The translations under genes and the position numbers were made by a program. 64,000 nt of DNA from CASFRF01 sp031549345 (lineage in GTDB: Bacteria; Verrucomicrobiota; Lentisphaeria; Victivallales; Victivallaceae): the NCBI GenBank assembly GCA_031549345.1, contig JAVBPY010000006.1, positions 186,001 to 250,000 of the forward strand, read 5' to 3'. The notes below the pieces were generated by a model, which saw nothing but the letters and a program-made list of their open reading frames with translations, had not been told where the DNA came from and searched no databases. Positions 1 through 6,352 of this stretch are shown in pieces (position 1 is the stretch's first letter; each line of letters opens with the position of its first letter).

Positions 1-2905
1 ACCCTGTTTGCGGCCGGTAGGCGAAGGTGATGAAATCGATGGCGATTTCCACCTCCGGCAAAAATTCGAACGCCTGGTTTTTCAAGCGCGCCGTTTCTTC
101 TTTGAGGAGGCGGCAGTAAAGCTCGAACCCGATGGTGTTCAGGTGTCCGCTTTGTTCCGCGCCGAGTAGATTTCCCGCGCCGCGTATCTCCAGATCGCGC
201 ATGGCCAGTTGAAAGGAGGCGCCGAGTTGGGAGCAGCGGCGGATCGCCATGATGCGCTTGCGCGCGTCGCCGGCGAGAACCATGTCCGGCGGCAAAAGCA
301 TGTAGGCGTACGCCTGGTGCTTCCAGCGTCCCACGCGTCCCCGGAGCTGGTACAACTCCGCCAGGCCGAAACGGTCGGCGCGCTCGATCAGGATGGTGTT
401 GGCGTTCGGAATATCCAGGCCCGATTCGATGATGGTGCTGCACACAAGACAATCGATTTTGTGTTCCAGGAAAGCGGTCATCATCTGTTCGAGTTCGCCT
501 TCCGCCATTTGCCCGTGGGCCACGCCGAAACGGGCCCCCGGGAGAAGGGCGCGGAGCTTTTCCGCCTTGCGTTCGATGGTGCGCACGCGGTTGTGGAGGT
601 AATACGCCTGCCCGCCGCGGGCGAATTCCGCTTTCAACGCGGCCGCGACCAGCGCATCTTCCTCCTGCGCGATGATGGTACTGACGGGACGGCGCTCGCG
701 CGGCGCGGTCATCAATGTGGAGAGGTCGCGCGTGCCGGCCATCGCCAGATAGAGGGTGCGGGGGATCGGCGTGGCGGACATGGTCAGCACATCCACCTCG
801 GTACGCAACCGCCGCAAATCCTCTTTGTGGCGGACGCCGAAGCGCTGCTCCTCATCGATCACAAGCAAGCCGAGGTTTTTGAAGTCCGCCGCGCCGAGAC
901 TTGCCAGCCGATGGGTCCCGATGACAATGTCGACCCCGCCCGTGCGGAGGGCGTTTACGACTTGCCGTTGCTCCGCGTCGGTGCGGAATCTGCTCAGGCT
1001 GTCGATGACATAGGGGTGCGCGGCGAAGCGTGCGCGGAACGATTGAAGGTGCTGCTGCACCAACACTGTGGTCGGCGCAAGAACGGCTACCTGGAACCCG
1101 GCGGAAACCGCCTTGAACGCCGCGCGCATGGCCAGTTCGGTTTTTCCGTAGCCGACATCGCCGCAGAGAAGGCGATCCATGGGGCGCGGACGGGCCATGT
1201 CGCGTTTGATTTCTTCCGTGGCACGGGTTTGATCGGGGGTGTCGGCGTAAGGAAATTCGCTTTCAAAAAGCTTCATTTCCAGCGTGTCTTCCCCCAGGGG
1301 GATGCCCGGGACGGCCTGGCGGACGGCCTGGAGGCGGAGGAGATCGGCGGCGTAATCGCGCACGGCTTTCTTCGCCTCTTCCTTGGCTTTGCTCCAGCGT
1401 GTGGAGCCCAACGTGTTCAGTTTGACTTTGCCCGGATGTCCGAAGTAGCGCGACACTTGGTGCGATTGCATCAAAGGGACATAGAGGAGTGCGCCGTCCC
1501 GGTACTCCAGGACCATCACTTCGCGACGGCTCCCTTTGTTTTCCAGCTCGCGCAAACCGCGGAAAATACCGACGCCGTGGACGATGTGCACGGCGTAATC
1601 GCCTTCGTCCAGATCCGTGAAGACTTCCTCCGGGCTCCGGGCCGGGGCGGATGTTTCCTGGGTGGAAACAGACTTCATGCCGGTGTGCGAGGCGCTCAAG
1701 GAAAAGAGTTCGCGCGCGGTGAGGATAAGGACTTTTTCATCCCGGAGCGTAAATCCCGCCCCGATGTTCCCGATTTCGACGGTAAGGAGGGGGGATTCCA
1801 GGTGTTGTTCGCGCAGGAATGTTTTCAGGTGCGTCAGATTCAGCTCGGCATCCGCCAGGAGGACGACGCGATAGCCCGCGCCGAGGTGCGATTTGAGTTG
1901 CCCGAGCAAAAGGGCCCGGGAGAGCTCCAACGAGCTTGCGCGCAATTCCGGCGTGTCCGAGTCGATCAGGCCTGCGAGTGAAGGAATCGTGTCGGGGAAA
2001 GGCAAATCCGGAAATTCGGCCGAGGCTGCCGAATCGTGAAAAAGCCGCAGCCGTCCCGTTTCGGCGAAAGTAAGGACAAGGCGGTCGAAACGGTGAAGGA
2101 CCTCTGTGGAGGCGTAGTCCGCCAGGCTCTGCCGCGCCGCGCCGGGGTGAAGAATCGCCCAATTGAAAGATGCGTTTTCCTGAAGTGAAAAAAAATCGTA
2201 CGTCCCCTCCGGTACACAAGCCGAGGGGTGTGGCGCGATAATCCGGCACGCCTCAATCGGCCGCAACGATCGCTGCGTGGCCGGATCGAACTCGCGGATG
2301 GATTCGATCCTGTCCCCGAAAAATTCGATGCGGCACGGAAACTCCATCGCCGGCGAGAACACATCGACAATGCCGCCCCGGCGCGCAAATTCGCCGGGAA
2401 CGCCGACTTCGAACTCATCGTCGTAATCCAACGCGACGAAGCGCTCCAGGAGGGCGAGAAAAGCGATTTCCTGGCCGACGCAAAGTTCAAACGCCGTTCC
2501 GCCCGGCGAATCCGGCGGCGGAACCGGCGACAACAACGCGTGTACGCTGCCGACGACGATGTCGACCTTCTCTTTGCGCAAACGGTCGATGGCCCGCGCC
2601 CGCGCCGCTTCCCCGGCGGGAAGCAAAAGCTTGCCCCGTGCGTTTTCGGGCAACAGGAGGATGTTCCGGGGATGCCGGAGTTCCCGTGCGAGGGCTTCGA
2701 GTTCCATCGCCAGGATTTCCGCCGTCGCCAGATCCGCGGCGGCAACGAGAAGCGGCGTTCCCGCCTCTTCGCTTGTGCGAAGAAGAAGCAAGGGAGCGGC
2801 GTCGAGTTCAACGGCGACCAAATCGGTGGAAGGAGAAGACTTTTTCAGGTATTTTTTTAGGATTCCTCGCCAATTTGCAGGATTCCCCTCTTGAATTTTT
2901 TCCAT
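1..2905 (-). CDS. mfd: Transcription-repair coupling factor Mfd, C-terminus outside window
   Basis: Mfd is the ATP-driven translocase that removes RNA polymerase stalled at DNA lesions and recruits UvrA. The reverse-strand frame is open from an ATG at 2905 to the window edge, about 968 residues of a family that usually has about 1,150. The N-terminal UvrB-like module contains RRGGIVDVF. Then come the polymerase-interaction region (HGVG, LEYRDG), Walker A GDVGYGKTE near residue 580, the DEEQ helicase box with RFGVRHKE, and the late ESGLDIPNANT and RGRVGR helicase motifs. The gene is divergent from rpoD. There is no Shine-Dalgarno sequence; a TATATC -10 lies 5 nt before the ATG, so the message is probably leaderless. 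Confident. Confidence 0.96.
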   Translation of the reverse strand, partial: MEKIQEGNPANWRGILKKYLKKSSPSTDLVAVELDAAPLLLLRTSEEAGTPLLVAAADLATAEILAMELEALARELRHPRNILLLPENARGKLLLPAGEAARARAIDRLRKEKVDIVVGSVHALLSPVPPPDSPGGTAFELCVGQEIAFLALLERFVALDYDDEFEVGVPGEFARRGGIVDVFSPAMEFPCRIEFFGDRIESIREFDPATQRSLRPIEACRIIAPHPSACVPEGTYDFFSLQENASFNWAILHPGAARQSLADYASTEVLHRFDRLVLTFAETGRLRLFHDSAASAEFPDLPFPDTIPSLAGLIDSDTPELRASSLELSRALLLGQLKSHLGAGYRVVLLADAELNLTHLKTFLREQHLESPLLTVEIGNIGAGFTLRDEKVLILTARELFSLSASHTGMKSVSTQETSAPARSPEEVFTDLDEGDYAVHIVHGVGIFRGLRELENKGSRREVMVLEYRDGALLYVPLMQSHQVSRYFGHPGKVKLNTLGSTRWSKAKEEAKKAVRDYAADLLRLQAVRQAVPGIPLGEDTLEMKLFESEFPYADTPDQTRATEEIKRDMARPRPMDRLLCGDVGYGKTELAMRAAFKAVSAGFQVAVLAPTTVLVQQHLQSFRARFAAHPYVIDSLSRFRTDAEQRQVVNALRTGGVDIVIGTHRLASLGAADFKNLGLLVIDEEQRFGVRHKEDLRRLRTEVDVLTMSATPIPRTLYLAMAGTRDLSTLMTAPRERRPVSTIIAQEEDALVAAALKAEFARGGQAYYLHNRVRTIERKAEKLRALLPGARFGVAHGQMAEGELEQMMTAFLEHKIDCLVCSTIIESGLDIPNANTILIERADRFGLAELYQLRGRVGRWKHQAYAYMLLPPDMVLAGDARKRIMAIRRCSQLGASFQLAMRDLEIRGAGNLLGAEQSGHLNTIGFELYCRLLKEETARLKNQAFEFLPEVEIAIDFITFAYRPQTG

Positions 2906-2910
2906 AATGA

Positions 2911-2939
2911 GATATATTGTTCAGTTCGAGAGGTGCCGA
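2911..2939 (-). promoter_or_regulatory. Putative mfd promoter (leaderless arrangement)
   Basis: On the minus strand TCGGCA (2934-2939), a 17-nt spacer and TATATC (2911-2916) precede the mfd ATG by 5 nt. Transcription would start at or next to the A of the start codon. The -35 is only a partial match to TTGACA. Confidence 0.45.
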
Positions 2940-2973
2940 TTTTACGGCATCTTCCGGGGCACGGCATCGCAGT

Positions 2974-2979
2974 TATAGT
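2974..2979 (+). promoter_or_regulatory. rpoD promoter -10 element TATAGT
   Basis: TATAGT, the -10 form that recurs in this window, lies 69 nt upstream of the rpoD ATG. Expected start near 2986 gives a leader of about 63 nt. The -35 position (about 2951-2956, CTTCCG) is a poor match, so a stronger -35 or an activator may be missing from this reading. Confidence 0.5.
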
Positions 2980-3003
2980 ATACGTCATATTTTGCGATTT
3001 GCA

Positions 3004-3040
3004 CCCCCGCCGGAGTAAAAAAAACGTTTTTTATCGGGGG
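3004..3040 (+). promoter_or_regulatory. rpoD leader hairpin masking the ribosome binding site
   Basis: CCCCCG (3004-3009) pairs with CGGGGG (3035-3040). Between them an A-tract (3017-3024) can pair with a T-tract (3027-3032) to extend the stem. The right arm GGGGGA is the only Shine-Dalgarno-like sequence before the ATG at 3049, so folding would hide it. An A/U-rich inner stem with a masked ribosome site resembles an RNA thermometer or translational switch. The function is inference. Confidence 0.45.
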
Positions 3041-3048
3041 AATGCCCA

Positions 3049-4263
3049 ATGTCCGAACAAAAGAGCGCCGACAACGCGGGTGCGGAAAAGGAATTGAAGC
3101 CGCGGAAGTCCGCGGTTTCGCGCCGAAAGAAGCCGGTGGAAGAAGCGGCGCCTCCGGAAGAAAGCGTTCTCCTCTCCGTGGAAGTGGAAGCCGAAGTAGA
3201 AATCGATGCGGAGCTCGACGCGGATTTTGATGCGGATATGGAAACGGAACAAACGCCCGTCCGGCGCCGGACGACGCCGGGCATCCCTGTTAAAACAGAC
3301 AAGCCCGAAAAGGTCCGGCGCAAGGTTCCGGGTGCCGGCGCCATTTCCGTGCCGGAGCGCCCCCGCACCAAGCAGGAGAAGGACTCCGCGCGCAAAAACG
3401 CGCTGGAGGCCAAGGTAAGCGCCGGCTCCAAGAACGATACGATGAAAGTTTATATGAGTGAAATCGCCCAGATTTCGCTCGTATCCAAAAAAGAAGAGTC
3501 CGACCTGGCCGACGCCATTCACGGCGTCGACGCGGTGCTGCATGAAGAGGCTCGTTCCACGCTGATCAAGGCGAACCTCCGGCTGGTGGTGAAAATCGCG
3601 CATGACTTCAAAGGGCTCGGCCTCCCTTTGCTGGATTTGATTTCCGAGGGCAACATCGGACTGATGCGCGCCGTGGAAAAATTCGACCCCGCGAAGGGGG
3701 CGAAATTTTCCAGCTACGCAGCGTGGTGGATCAAGCAGTCGATGCGCCGCGCACTTGCCAACCAGAGCCGGACGATCCGTATTCCCGTGCAGTCGGCGGG
3801 TAAGATCACCAAGATCAAAACGGAGCGCATGAAGCTTGCCGAAGAGCTCGGCCGCGAGCCGACCGACGCGGAGATTGCGGCGAACCTCGATTATTCCGAA
3901 CGTACCGTGGCGGGCTTGCGCCTCGCGGATTTGCGGACGTTCTCGCTGCACGATCCGATTCAGCAGGGGGAAGAAGGGGAGTTCCAGGACATTATTCCGG
4001 ACCGGCACGCGATGACGCCGGACCAGATTCTCGGCGACGTGGAATCGGTGGCCCGTCTGCGTGATTTGCTGGAAAAACTCGAAGACCGCGAGCGTAAGAT
4101 CCTCGAGATGCGTTTCGGATTGCGGGAGGAACGGGCCCTGACGCTCGAAGAAGTGAGCCAAAAGATCGGACGGACGCGCGAACGTGTCCGCCAGATTCAG
4201 AATCAGGCATTGGCAAAATTAAAATCATTATTGGCGGACGAAGCCGGCTTTGCCGCCGACTGA
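3049..4263 (+). CDS. rpoD: Primary RNA polymerase sigma-70 factor
   Basis: This 404-aa protein is a housekeeping sigma factor that directs RNA polymerase to -35/-10 promoters. Region 1.2 is at about 130-157. Region 2 is at about 165-240, with the -10 recognition and melting sequence FSSYAAWWIKQSMRRAL. Region 3 is at about 245-320. Region 4 is at about 335-395, with the LTLEEVSQKIGRTRERVRQI helix-turn-helix. The first 125 residues are low complexity, with a basic stretch and then an acidic stretch, and show no recognisable region 1.1; this is unusual for a primary sigma factor. Divergent from mfd and followed by rpsU. The start follows a masked GGGGGA ribosome site. Confident as a group 1/2 sigma-70; primary status rests on context. 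Confidence 0.93.
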   Translation: MSEQKSADNAGAEKELKPRKSAVSRRKKPVEEAAPPEESVLLSVEVEAEVEIDAELDADFDADMETEQTPVRRRTTPGIPVKTDKPEKVRRKVPGAGAISVPERPRTKQEKDSARKNALEAKVSAGSKNDTMKVYMSEIAQISLVSKKEESDLADAIHGVDAVLHEEARSTLIKANLRLVVKIAHDFKGLGLPLLDLISEGNIGLMRAVEKFDPAKGAKFSSYAAWWIKQSMRRALANQSRTIRIPVQSAGKITKIKTERMKLAEELGREPTDAEIAANLDYSERTVAGLRLADLRTFSLHDPIQQGEEGEFQDIIPDRHAMTPDQILGDVESVARLRDLLEKLEDRERKILEMRFGLREERALTLEEVSQKIGRTRERVRQIQNQALAKLKSLLADEAGFAAD

Positions 4264-4320
4264 AGTCCGGGGTGCCCGGAAACGATAACGTGCAACATCC
4301 GCAAGAAGGAGGTGAAATCC

Positions 4321-4500
4321 ATGGATACTGAAATTCGCGTCAAAAAGGGCGAATCGATCGACCGCGCGTTGCGCCGGTTGAAAAAGAAGCTCGATAAGGA
4401 GGGGACCCTCAAGGAGTTGCGCAATCGTCGGCACTATGAAAAGCCGAGCGAAGTGAAACGCCGGGAAGAAAAGCAGCGTCGCCGCGGCGGCGTGCGCTAA
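4321..4500 (+). CDS. rpsU: 30S ribosomal protein S21
   Basis: A 59-aa, highly basic protein of the small ribosomal subunit. It has the family pattern: N-terminal EIRVKKGESIDRALRRLKKK and a Lys/Arg-rich C-terminus ending RRRGGVR. A longer reading from a GTG at 4312 is rejected because AGAAGGAGG (4304-4312) is a strong Shine-Dalgarno sequence correctly spaced for the ATG at 4321. It lies 57 nt after rpoD, the same two-gene association seen around rpsU in other bacteria, and is followed by a strong terminator, so rpoD and rpsU are probably co-transcribed. Confidence 0.95.
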   Translation: MDTEIRVKKGESIDRALRRLKKKLDKEGTLKELRNRRHYEKPSEVKRREEKQRRRGGVR

Positions 4501-4511
4501 CGTGCTTTCGG

Positions 4512-4552
4512 GAACGGCGAAGCCCTTCGGGTCTTCGCCGTTCTTTTATTTT
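4512..4552 (+). terminator. Rho-independent terminator after rpsU
   Basis: A perfect 11-bp stem, GAACGGCGAAG (4512-4522) with CTTCGCCGTTC (4533-4543), is followed by TTTTATTTT. It closes the rpoD-rpsU unit. Confidence 0.9.
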
Positions 4553-4584
4553 CATCATCTCTTCATCTCACTATTATTCAGCTC

Positions 4585-4620
4585 ACATTTTTGCAATTGG
4601 CCCGCCAATTGCAAAAATGT
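4585..4620. repeat. Perfect 17-bp inverted repeat with 2-nt centre
   Basis: The arm at 4585-4601 is exactly complementary to 4604-4620 around a CC centre. The A/T-rich outer part and internal CAATTG give a near-perfect palindrome of 36 bp. It is not followed by a T-run, so it is not an ordinary terminator. It could be an operator or cruciform site. It lies in the gap between the rpsU terminator and the small gene at 4764. Confidence 0.75.
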
Positions 4621-4677
4621 TACCTGAAAAGGTGTGGAAAAGGAAGAGCGCGAGAAGGAAAAACCGAGGTACAGTTT

Positions 4678-4704
4678 GACCTTGCGGCCAAAGGCCACAA
4701 GGTC
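4678..4704. repeat. Second inverted repeat upstream of the 4764 gene
   Basis: GACCTTGCGGCC (4678-4689) and GGCCACAAGGTC (4693-4704) form a 12-bp stem with one mismatch and an AAA loop, 60 nt before the ATG at 4764. A pyrimidine-rich stretch with several short T-runs follows, so it may act as a weak terminator or as a leader structure for the 4764-rsmE pair. Confidence 0.6.
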
Positions 4705-4763
4705 ACCCTTTTCCTCAAAAAGTTTTTCCTTCCCGCAGAATTTACTGAACACCGGAGTTTTTA

Positions 4764-5150
4764 ATGGCGACAGCGAATCAGATGAGGGCGGCGGCGCGGG
4801 AAGCGATGCGGCAGGGGGCGGTGATTATTACGGCGGCGGACTTCCTGGAAGGACGCCTTGCGCGCGTTCAGGCGTATTTCTGGGACGAGAACGAAGCGGT
4901 GATGGATATTGTCGACGCGCCGGATCTCTTGCAGAATTGGCCGGACGAGGGCGTTTTTGTGCTCAACCCAGCCGGGCAGGATGAGCGCGAAGCGCTGCTT
5001 CCGGTTGGCGTTTATTACGATGAAGCCAACGATCAGGAATACGTGCGTGTTCCGGCGGAGGACGCGCCGAACGACGACCTTGGTTCCCTCCCCAGTGTGG
5101 TGTTCATGGACGCGGTGGAACAAATCTGCATGCTCAAAGAGAAAAAATAA
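4764..5150 (+). CDS. Small acidic protein of unknown function, coupled to rsmE
   Basis: I do not recognise the family. The 128-aa product is soluble, acidic and without membrane segments. The N-terminus is Ala/Arg-rich (ANQMRAAAREAMRQGAV) and the middle carries many Asp/Glu residues. The ATG at 4764 has a modest CCGGAG site upstream. Its TAA overlaps the rsmE ATG by one base, which implies translational coupling. Codon use looks like the neighbours and the frame is clean, so it is treated as a real gene. Confidence 0.75.
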   Translation: MATANQMRAAAREAMRQGAVIITAADFLEGRLARVQAYFWDENEAVMDIVDAPDLLQNWPDEGVFVLNPAGQDEREALLPVGVYYDEANDQEYVRVPAEDAPNDDLGSLPSVVFMDAVEQICMLKEKK

Positions 5151-5827
5151 TGCATTACTTTTATGCGCCGTTCCTGCCGGAAGCGGGCGAGCCCGTCGCA
5201 CTTGCCGACGAGGAGGCCGCACACCTTTTTCGTACGCTCCGCGCCGCGCCGGGAACCGAGGTCGGGGTGTTGGACGGCACCGGCGGGATGGGGATCGCCG
5301 TTACGGAAGCAAAGCGCACGCTGCGGTTGCTCCGCAAAAGCCGGGCAACGCCTCCTGGGCGTACGCTGACTTTAGCTTGTGCCGCGCCGCGCAAGCAGAA
5401 GCTGGATACCCTCCTCAAGCAGGCCGTCGAATTCGGTTGTTCGCGCATCCTTCTTCTGCAGTGTGCCCGTTCCGTCGCCCAGCCGGAGAACCACGAACGG
5501 ATGTTCAAGTTGCTCCTTGAAGGGTGCAAGCAGTCCGGAAATCCATTTTTGCCGGAGCTTCGGGAAAATATTCCTCTTCAGGAGGCATTGCGCCTTTTTG
5601 CGAAGGAGGGGACCGCGGCCTTTTTCGGCTCTGTCGCTCCCGCCCCTTTTCCGGCGGCGATGTCAAGCCGTTCCGCATGGATCGTCGGCCCCGAAGGCGG
5701 ATTCACGCCGGATGAAGAAAGCATCATGCGCTCTTTGGGCGCCATCCCGCTCAACTGCGGCCCTTACGCGCTTCGCCTGGAAACCGCCGCCGTCGCCGGG
5801 CTCGCCCTCCTGCAAACACTGCCGTGA
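5150..5827 (+). CDS. rsmE: 16S rRNA (uracil-1498-N3)-methyltransferase RsmE
   Basis: A 225-aa SPOUT-class methyltransferase that uses S-adenosylmethionine to methylate U1498 of 16S rRNA in the assembled small subunit. An N-terminal PUA-like region starts MHYFYAPFL. The C-terminal trefoil-knot half has the two hallmark motifs GPEGGFTPDE (180-189) and LRLETA (208-213). The length is normal for the family. The start overlaps the preceding stop as TAATG. It converges on ybeY with a 42-nt gap and no clear terminator between them. Confidence 0.95.
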   Translation: MHYFYAPFLPEAGEPVALADEEAAHLFRTLRAAPGTEVGVLDGTGGMGIAVTEAKRTLRLLRKSRATPPGRTLTLACAAPRKQKLDTLLKQAVEFGCSRILLLQCARSVAQPENHERMFKLLLEGCKQSGNPFLPELRENIPLQEALRLFAKEGTAAFFGSVAPAPFPAAMSSRSAWIVGPEGGFTPDEESIMRSLGAIPLNCGPYALRLETAAVAGLALLQTLP

Positions 5828-5869
5828 TCTTCCCCCTGCTTCCTTGTATCAAACGTTGTTGATGCTGGA

Positions 5870-6352
5870 TTATTCCATTGAAAATATGAATTCAGGAACA
5901 AGGTGCGCCATGAGTTTGCGCTCTTGTTTACGCATGCGCCGCCGCGCCACGGGCTCCAGATCGTCTTCTCCGACCGCATGGAGGCAGCCGTGCGCGATGT
6001 AAAGCGCAAGCTCGTGCGCAAAGCTTGAGTCATTTCGTGCCGCGCCTTCGCGTTCCGCGACTTCGGCGCAGACCAGCAGTTCCAACGCAACGTCGCCGGG
6101 AAACAAGGATTCCGGATCGTCGAAATAGCTGAAGGTGATCACATCGGTCGTCCCCTCGTGGCCGACATAGGCCGCGTTGGCCTTCGCCATTGCATTGTCG
6201 TCGAGGATTTCCAGGCGACAGTGCCAATCTTCCTCCACCGGCAAACCCGCCAGTTCAGCGGCGCGGCGGATCAGTTTTTTCAGTGTCCGGGGGAACGGGT
6301 TCTTGCGGGCTCGGTCTTTCCAGCGGTAACTTATTTCCATGATTTGTTGCAT
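5870..6352 (-). CDS. ybeY: Endoribonuclease YbeY, altered metal ligand
   Basis: YbeY is a zinc-dependent single-strand RNase used in 16S rRNA 3' maturation and ribosome quality control. The 160-aa product has the family core: RLEILDD, GTTDVITFSY and an HGCLHAVGEDD active site. The usual pattern is His-x3-His-x5-His; here H121 and H125 are present but the third position is D131. Asp can bind zinc, so activity is possible. The start may be 6352 or the in-frame ATG at 6340 (MEISYRWK). Either way it overlaps the 3' end of the PgpH-type gene. The phoH-pgpH-ybeY order is a widespread conserved cluster, which supports the call. Confidence 0.9.
   Translation of the reverse strand: MQQIMEISYRWKDRARKNPFPRTLKKLIRRAAELAGLPVEEDWHCRLEILDDNAMAKANAAYVGHEGTTDVITFSYFDDPESLFPGDVALELLVCAEVAEREGAARNDSSFAHELALYIAHGCLHAVGEDDLEPVARRRMRKQERKLMAHLVPEFIFSME

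Noticed and set aside
209..1981. Long plus-strand open frame opposite mfd
   Set aside because: It is exactly antisense to a clear Mfd reading with helicase motifs; composition (His/Arg/Gly-rich, no domains) is that of a high-GC shadow frame.
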